DNA from: Chlamydiota bacterium
GTDB lineage: Bacteria; Chlamydiota; Chlamydiia; Chlamydiales; Rhabdochlamydiaceae
DNA length: 5,196 nucleotides
Assembly: GCA_013041585.1 (NCBI GenBank)
Contig: JABEVM010000130.1
Location: 1 to 5,196 of the forward strand
Direction: 5' to 3'
Both the position numbers and the translations under genes were made by a program. This document shows, in pieces, positions 1 to 5,196 of the stretch. How positions within the stretch are numbered: position 1 is the first letter of the stretch; every line of letters begins with the position of its first letter. Below the pieces are notes generated by a model, which made no database searches, was not told the origin of the DNA, and saw only the letters and a program-made list of their open reading frames with translations.

Positions 1-864
1 ACCGAAGAACTGAAAAACATGCCTGATTTGCAAGCTGTGATTTTACAAATGTTTATTATGACGATTGCCAGTCAAATTTTCATGGGGGATCGTTCAAAAA
101 GATGTTTAATTTGTATTGATGAAGCTTGGGATCTTCTTAAAAGCCCTCAAATGGAAGGATTCATAGAAAGTTTAGCACGCCGCCTGCGTAAATACAATGG
201 AGCTCTTTTGATTGGAACGCAAGACCCATCGGATTTTGAAAGATCACCTGGGGCTGAAGCAGCTCGTCAAAACTCAAACTGGCTTATAACCCTTGGGAAA
301 AGCAGTGATGCAATTAATACCTTAAAGAAAAAGGGTATTATTCCTATGGATGCGTATAAGGAAATGGCTCTTTCTTCGCTCCATATGGAAGGGGGGAAAT
401 ACTCCGAACTTGCCATCTATAATAAAAGCTCAGGAGCCTTTTTCGTCTTACAACTGAAATTAGAACCTTTTACGGCCATGCTTACCTCAACCAAAGCTGA
501 TGAATTCGAAGCAGTAAAAGAGCTTCAAAAGCAAGGATTGAATCTTGTAGAAGCTATAGAGTGGCTTATAAATCATAAAAAGGCCTTCAAAGAAAATATA
601 CAGCAAGGAAAAGGTGTAAAGGATGCAATTGCATCTATTTTAAAAAACAATATGAATCATCTTTCGACCAAACTTACCTCAACCCAGGCTGATGAATTCA
701 GAATGATAGAAGAGCTTCAAAAACAAGGGTTAACACTTTTAGAAGCTATACAGTGGCTTGTAAATCATAAAGAATCTTTCAAAGAAAACATGCAACAAGG
801 GAAACGTATAGCAGATGCGATTACATCTACTTTAAAAAGTATGGATCATCATGCTCACTCCTAA
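1..864 (+). CDS. traC: TraC, F-type T4SS pilus assembly ATPase (3' part)
   Basis: C-terminal 287 codons of a TraC/VirB4-family ATPase. The frame is open to the left edge, so the ATG at 19 is an internal Met and the true start and Walker A lie outside the window. The family energises pilus assembly from the cytoplasmic face of the inner membrane. Visible motifs are PDLQAVILQM (nt 22-51), Walker B CLICIDEAWDLL (nt 103-138, with the D at 118 and catalytic E at 121), the arginine-containing ARRLRKYNG (nt 175-201), and the post-Walker-B segment LLIGTQDPSDF (nt 205-237). After about residue 160 of the visible part comes a helical, charged tail made of two tandem copies of a 64-residue unit (see repeats). 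The tail looks like a duplicated version of the short helical C-terminus typical of TraC. The stop TAA lies inside the start of traW, which suggests translational coupling. Family assignment is firm; the role of the duplicated tail is unknown. Confidence 0.93.
   Translation, partial: TEELKNMPDLQAVILQMFIMTIASQIFMGDRSKRCLICIDEAWDLLKSPQMEGFIESLARRLRKYNGALLIGTQDPSDFERSPGAEAARQNSNWLITLGKSSDAINTLKKKGIIPMDAYKEMALSSLHMEGGKYSELAIYNKSSGAFFVLQLKLEPFTAMLTSTKADEFEAVKELQKQGLNLVEAIEWLINHKKAFKENIQQGKGVKDAIASILKNNMNHLSTKLTSTQADEFRMIEELQKQGLTLLEAIQWLVNHKESFKENMQQGKRIADAITSTLKSMDHHAHS
481..672 (+). repeat. First copy of 64-codon tandem repeat in the TraC C-terminus
   Basis: In-frame 192-base unit that begins LTSTKADEF and ends just before the second copy. 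Its protein aligns without gaps to the following copy: about 38 of the first 55 residues are identical by hand count. The first 27 bases of the two copies differ only in the fifth codon (aaa versus cag). The unit is predicted to be mainly helical and contains two QG-x4-[ED]AI half-motifs, with Q codons at 532 and 604. Confidence 0.88.
673..861 (+). repeat. Second copy of 64-codon tandem repeat in the TraC C-terminus
   Basis: Second, adjacent copy of the unit at 481-672, beginning LTSTQADEF and running to the last sense codon of traC. It is 63 codons long, and the match decays over the last eight or so residues. It keeps ELQKQGL, EAI, WL, NHK, FKEN and QQGK. The half-motif Q codons are at 724 and 796. 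The offset is exactly 192 bases, so the reading frame is preserved, as expected for a tandem duplication followed by divergence. Confidence 0.88.
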
Positions 865-1483
865 TCGATTTTTTCAGTTCCTTCTCTGTTTCTTTCCATT
901 ACACGTCCACGCCAAGACAATCGAAACAAAAGGACACGTGTTTAAAATTGAAGAAGAAAATTTACTAGCATACCTCCAAAAAAAACTCTCCTCTTCTTGG
1001 TCAGAGAAAAACTATCAATCAGCCATACAAAAAATCTTTGTAAAAGCCAAACTACCAGAACCTGTGACATTTCTCAAAGAAGCCATAAGGAAAAGGACAT
1101 TCTATTTTGATCCTACTTATGTAGTTCAAGAGGATGTAAAAACTCCACAAGGAATGGTTTTGATTCAGAAGGGATATTCCTACAATCCTCTCGAAAAAAC
1201 AAAACTTTCTTCCTCTCTGCTCTTTTTAGATGGAAATAATGAAAAACATATTGCATGGGCTAAAACACAAAAAGATCTTTGTAAATGGATTTTAATCAGA
1301 GGAAATCCTTTCGATTTAGAAGATCTGGAAAAAAGGCAGATCTATTTTGATCAAGATGGTGCGATTTCTCGTAAATTCCAATTAAAAAACGTCCCAGCCA
1401 AAATATCCCAAGATGGTCTTGTCCTTAAAATTGAAGAATTTCCCATTTCAGATTTTTTGACAGAGGAGATAATCCATGAATAG
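851..1483 (+). CDS. traW: TraW, periplasmic F-pilus assembly protein
   Basis: 210-residue exported protein, the same length as F TraW. The family is periplasmic, needed for F-pilus assembly, and works with TrbC and TraU. A signal peptide spans residues 1-21 (hydrophobic FFQFLLCFFPL, likely cleavage after VHA). TraW landmarks follow: KGHVFKIEEENLLAYLQ (28-44), FYFDPTY (84-90), a YNPLEKTKL segment (111-119), LLFLDGNN (123-130) followed by HIAWAK, ILIRGNP (147-153), YFDQDG (165-170), and VPAKISQDGLVLKIEE (181-196). The ATG at 851 is the first usable start: an in-frame stop lies at 833-835, and starting here gives a full signal peptide. It overlaps traC by 14 bases, and I see no convincing Shine-Dalgarno sequence, so initiation probably depends on ribosomes finishing traC. 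In F, trbI lies between traC and traW; there is no room for it here. Confidence 0.9.
   Translation: MLTPNRFFQFLLCFFPLHVHAKTIETKGHVFKIEEENLLAYLQKKLSSSWSEKNYQSAIQKIFVKAKLPEPVTFLKEAIRKRTFYFDPTYVVQEDVKTPQGMVLIQKGYSYNPLEKTKLSSSLLFLDGNNEKHIAWAKTQKDLCKWILIRGNPFDLEDLEKRQIYFDQDGAISRKFQLKNVPAKISQDGLVLKIEEFPISDFLTEEIIHE
1462..1468 (+). promoter_or_regulatory. Ribosome binding site of trbC
   Basis: AGAGGAG inside the 3' end of traW, with 7 bases between it and the ATG at 1476. It fixes the trbC start, which overlaps the traW stop by 8 bases. Confidence 0.75.
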
Positions 1484-2105
1484 TGGTTTTCTCTGTTACT
1501 TAGTTTCCATTGTTTACTTAATAAACTGTGTTTACATAAGCAAGGTTTACTCGGAAGCTTCAACAACGAATGCCGAAATTGAAACTATTGTATCGCAAGC
1601 AGAACAGATTTCGACCGAAGAAGCTTCCGAATTTCTTGATGAGCTAGCAAAAAACAAATGTAGTTTTGCTTCTTCTTGGGATGAAGAAATACACGCTAAC
1701 GTAAGCGAACAAACGAATAAAAGAGCAGATCAGAATTGGAACATTTCTTTATTTATGTCTTTCTCCATTCCAATAGAGACATGGAAAGAATACTCTGCAT
1801 CCCTTGAAAAAACAGGAGGAATTTTCATCCTTAGGGGGCTTCCTAAGAATTCATTTCCTTTGCTCTCAAAAAATATCCAAGATTTGCGCCAAAAAGGGGT
1901 GAAGGCTCCCATAGTCATTGACCCAGAAGCTTTTGAGAAATACGCCATTTATCAAGTTCCCAGTTTTGTACTTGAAAAAGACGGAATCTTCGACAAGGTT
2001 GAAGGCAACTTAAACCTTGATGCTTCATTGACACTAATAGAAAGATATGGGGATCTTTCATATCTAGCAAAAACTATTAAACAAAATGTAAGGCAGGGAG
2101 GATAG
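1476..2105 (+). CDS. trbC: TrbC, F-type conjugal transfer periplasmic protein
   Basis: 209-residue TrbC of the F type (TrbC_Ftype, unrelated to the TrbC pilin of P-type systems), close to the length of F TrbC. The family is periplasmic, acts with TraW in pilus assembly, and has a thioredoxin-like fold. The N-terminus is hydrophobic (residues 4-22) and fits a signal peptide, though the cleavage site is unclear. A poorly conserved linker (about 28-87) contains CSFASSW. The conserved domain follows: ISLFMSFSIP (90-99), GGIFILRGLP (114-123), PIVIDPEAFEKYAIYQVPSF (145-164), the GN of VEGNLNLDASL (175-185), and YGDLSYLA (191-198). No CXXC is present, so redox activity is unlikely. The start is supported by AGAGGAG at 1462-1468. 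The gene lies between traW and traU, whereas in F it follows traU. The TraW-TrbC adjacency fits known functional pairing, since the two are fused in some systems. Confidence 0.9.
   Translation: MNSGFLCYLVSIVYLINCVYISKVYSEASTTNAEIETIVSQAEQISTEEASEFLDELAKNKCSFASSWDEEIHANVSEQTNKRADQNWNISLFMSFSIPIETWKEYSASLEKTGGIFILRGLPKNSFPLLSKNIQDLRQKGVKAPIVIDPEAFEKYAIYQVPSFVLEKDGIFDKVEGNLNLDASLTLIERYGDLSYLAKTIKQNVRQGG
2096..2102 (+). promoter_or_regulatory. Ribosome binding site of traU
   Basis: GGGAGGA at the very end of trbC, with the GGAGG core at 2097-2101 and six bases between it and the ATG at 2108. This is a strong site and fixes the traU start. Confidence 0.78.
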
Positions 2106-2107
2106 CC

Positions 2108-3115
2108 ATGTTAAAATACTATCTCTCTTTATTCCTTCTTCTCTTTGGTGAGATGGCACCAGTATTTGCTGATGGTAAATTCATAAACCCGATCACAGAC
2201 GTCTGTTGGAAATGTGTTTTCCCTATTCATGCAGCGGGAGTGAATACAACCCCAGGATACAAAGACTATATGTCTTATAAAAATCCTATTTGCGCTTGTG
2301 CAGGCACTCCACCTAAGGTTGGCATTCCACTTGCGTTTTGGGAACCTGTAGCCCTTGTAGAGGTAGTTCGAACACCATACAAATGCTTAGCACTTGGGGG
2401 TAAGTCGATCGGAACACCTGGTATCAAAGGAAGGGGAGGACTGTCTAATGTAGGGGAATCTTCTCGCCACAGTTTTTATCACGTCCACTATTACAAATTT
2501 CCTATTTTAAGTTTTTTGGATCTTTTCCCTGGATTTTCTTGTACGGAAAAACAAGTTTCTATGGATATTGTCTATATGTCCGAATTGGATCCAACTTGGT
2601 CTGACGACGGGTGGAACGCCGTCATCAATCCACAAGCAATCCTTTATTCTAATCCAGTCGCGCAATCAGCCTGTATAGCTGATTGCACAACTTCTTCTTT
2701 AGATAAACCCAATGATATCCAGTTTTGGTGTGCAGGGTGTTCAGGTTCTTTGTATCCCTTCATGGGACATGTAACTCATCACGTTGGAGGCATACAAGCA
2801 AGCTATCTTCTCGTTCAAAGAACTCTCGCAAAACTACACTCTTTAGGAACCATATGGGCTGCGGAGCAGGATAATTTCTGCGAGAAAAAACAAGCTTATA
2901 CTCTTCCCAAGAAAAATTATAAGACCCAACTTGCCTATCCAATAGCAAATACAAAAGGCCCATGTCAAACCCTTGGTAAAACAGATATCGTGTGGGGTTC
3001 AGGAAAAACTTATCCAAAAGGAGGAGAAGATTTTATTTATGTGATATGGGGGAAAAAGCACTGCTGCATCGACGCTGTTGAAATAGCCTTAACTGCTGTT
3101 GGAGGTGCCAAATGA
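2108..3115 (+). CDS. traU: TraU, F-type conjugal DNA transfer protein
   Basis: 335-residue exported protein, almost the length of F TraU (about 330). In F, TraU is a periplasmic protein needed for efficient DNA transfer more than for pilus formation. A signal peptide covers residues 1-21 (LSLFLLLF core, cleavage after VFA). Family signatures are dense: INPITDVCWKCVFPIHAAG (26-44), ICACAGTPP (61-69) with GIPLAFWEP (72-80), a LGG (96-98), FYHVHYYKFPIL (123-134), YMSELDPTW (156-164), a NPxAxLYSNPVAQSACIADC stretch (173-193), and FWCAGCSGSLYPF (206-218) followed by HHVGGIQASYLL. The mature protein has 14 cysteines (33, 36, 62, 64, 93, 145, 189, 193, 208, 211, 258, 286, 319, 320), an even number consistent with disulfide folding. 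The C-terminus has a CC pair. The stop overlaps the traN start as ATGA. Identification is very secure. Confidence 0.95.
   Translation: MLKYYLSLFLLLFGEMAPVFADGKFINPITDVCWKCVFPIHAAGVNTTPGYKDYMSYKNPICACAGTPPKVGIPLAFWEPVALVEVVRTPYKCLALGGKSIGTPGIKGRGGLSNVGESSRHSFYHVHYYKFPILSFLDLFPGFSCTEKQVSMDIVYMSELDPTWSDDGWNAVINPQAILYSNPVAQSACIADCTTSSLDKPNDIQFWCAGCSGSLYPFMGHVTHHVGGIQASYLLVQRTLAKLHSLGTIWAAEQDNFCEKKQAYTLPKKNYKTQLAYPIANTKGPCQTLGKTDIVWGSGKTYPKGGEDFIYVIWGKKHCCIDAVEIALTAVGGAK
3101..3106 (+). promoter_or_regulatory. Ribosome binding site of traN
   Basis: GGAGGT within the end of traU. It is 5 bases upstream of the ATG at 3112 and 8 bases upstream of the ATG at 3115. Both are workable spacings, so the site does not decide between the two adjacent starts. 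Confidence 0.75.
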
Positions 3116-4842
3116 TGCGCATCCTCTTTCTTGGATTTTTTATTATCTTTACTCAGCTAAACTATGCCGATTCTTTGAAAGAAGCTCGCAAAGAAGCAAG
3201 AGAATTTTCTAAAGACAGCATGCAGAACCTAGAAAAAAGCCTACTAACCGAATCACTCGGAATCAATCCAGCTGATTTTGCTTCTGATGGATCATCGGTC
3301 GGATCATCTGAACCGAAGAGAGAAAATTCAGAGCTTAAAGACTTTCTCACACCTACGAAAGATAGGGAGAGAGAACAAATTGATGAAAGCGAAGCATTTC
3401 TCATAGATGCAAAAAACATTATAGAAAACCCATACGAATCACTAGAATCACCAAGTGAAAACCACTCTTTGGAACACGACTTCTTGGAAGACAGTCCAAG
3501 TATTCTGATGACTTGTCACGAAGGTGGTGTATATCAAACAGCATTCACAAAACATCTTGAAGTTGAAGTTACTAACGTAAACGTAACGAAGCAGAAAAAA
3601 GTTTGCCAAGGTCACAAAGAGAAAAGTGAGGACTATTGGAGACACAAACACGCTCTAGCCAGACAACACGCTGTGCAAGACGGTTATGACAAAGACTCTA
3701 GTATTTCCCATCACGACGTTTCTCTCGATAAAGACGGGCTATACCACGTAGTGAAGCGTAAATATTGGCATCACGACAACATCGGTCACTGCAACCATTC
3801 CAAGCAAGAAAATTACACTGCGCAAGAACCTCAAGAAAAGGACATTTGGAAAGAAGACAATCCGGAAGTTTTTAAAACTTTTACAAATAACACCTCTTGC
3901 AAGGTCATTTCCATCATCAACTCTCCTAGTGAAACAAGAGTAATCCAAGGTCGGGCTGTTACAAGAAATACATGGGAACAAACTTTTATTTTTTCTTGCG
4001 ATTCTTCTGGAGGATCCAAATGTAGTGAGTTGCGTTCTCAAGGAGGAACTCTTGTAAGTAAAAAATGCATTCAAGTTAGCGAGTTAGGAGAATGTGATAA
4101 ATGGGAACTGACTTTTGACATGACAAAACAGGCTATTTTACGAAAAAGAGCGGATCTTCAAAACCACTCTATTTTCGGACTAAACGACGAATTTGAAACA
4201 GGTTATGAAAAGAGTGACGATTTTGCTCCTGCTGTCGCAGCGATAGCTGTGTTTGCAGAGCTAGAAACCGAGCTTAAAAAATCCAAAGCCAGTGTTGATG
4301 GAAACCTTCCTCTTTTTAACGGTCAAAAGTTCTCATGTAAGAGAACCCTTTTGGACGGTGCCGTGTATGACTGCTGTAAAGACATGGACGGAGCTGCCGT
4401 TAAAGTCAAACTCGCTAAATGTTCCGAAGAAGAAAAAAAATTATGTCAGCATAAAAAAGAAAGAAAATGCCGTTACGTTGGCACAAAAAAGCAACTTTTA
4501 AACGCAACGACCGAGCAAGTATATTGCTGTTTCCCTACACAGTTAGCAAGGCTCTTTCAAGAGCAGGGGAGATCGCAGCTAGGAATGAAATGGGGTTCAG
4601 CAGACCATCCTAAGTGTGAAGGGATCAAGCTCAATGATTTTACAAAATTAGACACCACCAAAATAGACTTTTCTGAAATTTTTAAAGATTTCGCTGTAGA
4701 TAGAGAAAAAATGAAAAAAAAGCTGGAAGGCAGCATCCAAAACCTCAAGTCGCAGGTAGAAAACAAAGTAAATCAAAAGTCAAAACCCCCTATCGATCCA
4801 AACAATCCTGCCACTTATGAATATGAAGGAGTATTTAAATGA
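3112..4842 (+). CDS. traN: TraN, mating-pair stabilisation outer-membrane protein
   Basis: 576 residues (F TraN has 602). TraN is a cysteine-rich outer-membrane protein that stabilises contact with the recipient cell. Signal peptide 1-19, probable cleavage after NYA. Residues 20-130 are charged and Ser/Glu-rich, probably poorly structured. The conserved N-terminal part includes LMTCHEGG (132-139). The middle (about 118-229) is unusually rich in His. The diagnostic C-terminal core contains SCKRTLLDGAVYDCCKD (408-424), CRYVG (453-457), YCCFPTQLARLFQEQGRSQL (471-490), GMKWGSADHPKCEG (491-504), and LDTTKIDFSEIF (513-524). The tail (about 519-556) is helical and Lys-rich. There are 17 cysteines, fewer than the 22 reported for F TraN. 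The start is either ATG 3112 (ATGA overlap with traU) or ATG 3115; I use the first. The family call rests on the C-terminal core; the rest is divergent, as expected for a recipient-specific surface protein. Confidence 0.92.
   Translation: MMRILFLGFFIIFTQLNYADSLKEARKEAREFSKDSMQNLEKSLLTESLGINPADFASDGSSVGSSEPKRENSELKDFLTPTKDREREQIDESEAFLIDAKNIIENPYESLESPSENHSLEHDFLEDSPSILMTCHEGGVYQTAFTKHLEVEVTNVNVTKQKKVCQGHKEKSEDYWRHKHALARQHAVQDGYDKDSSISHHDVSLDKDGLYHVVKRKYWHHDNIGHCNHSKQENYTAQEPQEKDIWKEDNPEVFKTFTNNTSCKVISIINSPSETRVIQGRAVTRNTWEQTFIFSCDSSGGSKCSELRSQGGTLVSKKCIQVSELGECDKWELTFDMTKQAILRKRADLQNHSIFGLNDEFETGYEKSDDFAPAVAAIAVFAELETELKKSKASVDGNLPLFNGQKFSCKRTLLDGAVYDCCKDMDGAAVKVKLAKCSEEEKKLCQHKKERKCRYVGTKKQLLNATTEQVYCCFPTQLARLFQEQGRSQLGMKWGSADHPKCEGIKLNDFTKLDTTKIDFSEIFKDFAVDREKMKKKLEGSIQNLKSQVENKVNQKSKPPIDPNNPATYEYEGVFK
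4826..4831 (+). promoter_or_regulatory. Ribosome binding site of traF
   Basis: AAGGAG near the end of traN, with 7 bases between it and the ATG at 4839. It supports the ATGA overlap start of traF. Confidence 0.75.
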
Positions 4843-5196
4843 AGAGAACATTACTCTGCTTATTCATCTCTTTCTTCCCTTTTTTTGCTTATAGCTCATG
4901 GTATGAAAAGAAGCTCGAAGGTTGGTATTACTTTGAAGACTTGAAAGAACGTGAAGAAAATAAAAACCTTACTCCTGAAAAAGCCGAAAAAGAAATCTTT
5001 GTAAAAGCTCAGAAACTAAATCAGCTCCGATCTTTGGCTATCCTTGTCCCTTCAGAACATAATGTCTTGCAATACCTACAAGCTCAAAAACTTCTCATTG
5101 ATCAATCATCTCATTTTGCAAGCTCTTGGGAAAAAGTTCTCCTATCTTACCCCGAACTAGGGTCTTTTTTGGAAACACCAACTTCTTCTTATGGGA
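4839..5196 (+). CDS. traF: TraF, F-type conjugal pilus assembly protein (5' part)
   Basis: The first 119 codons of TraF run off the right edge; the family is about 250 residues long. In F, TraF is a periplasmic pilus-assembly protein with a C-terminal thioredoxin-like fold. Visible here are a signal peptide (residues 1-17, LLCLFISFFPFFA), the family's early WYEKKLEGWYYFEDL segment (21-35; the EGW with following aromatics is typical), a charged linker, and a helical region. The latter ends in VLQYLQAQKLLIDQSSHFA and SWEKVLLSYPEL, matching the TraF pattern before the thioredoxin-like domain. That domain lies outside the window, so whether it has a CXXC cannot be seen. The start at 4839 overlaps the traN stop as ATGA. 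In F, trbE lies between traN and traF; it is absent here. Confidence 0.88.
   Translation, partial: MKRTLLCLFISFFPFFAYSSWYEKKLEGWYYFEDLKEREENKNLTPEKAEKEIFVKAQKLNQLRSLAILVPSEHNVLQYLQAQKLLIDQSSHFASSWEKVLLSYPELGSFLETPTSSYG

Noticed and set aside
19..21. ATG at 19 as the start of a short TraC
   Set aside because: The frame is open through the left edge and the preceding codons (TEELKN) continue the conserved TraC sequence, so this is an internal methionine.
315..340. Inverted repeat with a 7-base perfect stem (TAATACC / GGTATTA) and 12-base loop
   Set aside because: It lies within the conserved traC coding region, is not followed by a T run and has an AT-rich stem, so it is not a credible terminator and is likely chance.
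1351..1566. Minus-strand open frame of 71 codons across the traW-trbC junction
   Set aside because: It is antisense to two well-supported coding frames, resembles no family I recognise, and has no coding signs of its own.
1653..1682. Short shared string FASSW in TrbC (about residues 64-68) and in TraF (nt 5117-5131)
   Set aside because: Only five residues match, in regions with no further similarity. Both proteins have thioredoxin-like folds, but this string lies outside that domain, so chance is the simplest explanation.
3739..4074. Minus-strand open frame of 111 codons within traN, and shorter overlapping ones
   Set aside because: The composition is that of an antisense shadow of an AT-rich gene. 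The + strand frame carries the TraN signal peptide and motifs.
4433..4440. Run of eight A in traN, and another at 4714-4721, as possible slippage sites
   Set aside because: Such runs are common in Lys-rich AT-rich genes. The frame stays open to an ATGA junction with traF, and nothing suggests a useful alternative product.
4292..4501. Plus-strand 69-codon frame in another phase inside traN
   Set aside because: It lies over the conserved TraN C-terminal core, has no suitable ribosome binding site that I can see, and gives an unrecognisable protein.

Overview
This window is an internal piece of an F-type (IncF-like) conjugative type IV secretion operon. Six co-directional genes lie on the + strand: the 3' part of traC, then complete traW, trbC, traU and traN, then the 5' part of traF. 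Each complete gene has nearly the length of its F-plasmid counterpart (210, 209, 335 and 576 codons) and carries the landmark motifs of its family. I see no disrupted gene, insertion sequence, RNA gene or CRISPR array.

The layout is very compact. traC and traW overlap by 14 bases and traW and trbC by 8. Two bases separate trbC from traU. traU/traN and traN/traF overlap as ATGA. Four of the five starts inside the window have a clear purine-rich ribosome binding site; traW has none that I can see and probably relies on coupling to traC. No stretch lacks a gene, and I find no promoter or terminator, so the window is probably transcribed from upstream.

The proteins should work together as follows. 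TraC is the cytoplasmic ATPase that powers pilus assembly. TraW, TrbC, TraU and TraF are exported, mostly periplasmic factors of pilus extension, retraction and channel assembly. TraN is the outer-membrane mating-pair stabilisation protein. TraU (14 Cys) and TraN (17 Cys) would need oxidative folding in the periplasm.

The host is a Gram-negative bacterium with AT-rich DNA. Lys-, Ser- and Phe-rich proteins and AT-rich codons would fit a Chlamydia-like symbiont of amoebae (Parachlamydiaceae or Simkania type), where F-like tra islands are known. Legionella or another AT-rich gammaproteobacterium cannot be excluded from this window. Whether the element is a plasmid, an ICE or a degenerating island cannot be told from here.

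The most unusual feature is in traC. The last 64 codons of the protein are tandemly duplicated, and each copy itself holds two QG-x4-[ED]AI half-motifs, giving four in total. Also worth attention are a gene order that differs from F (trbC before traU, no trbI or trbE), a histidine-rich middle region in TraN, and a TraN C-terminal core that seems to lack one expected cysteine pair. I do not see a wholly undescribed system here.
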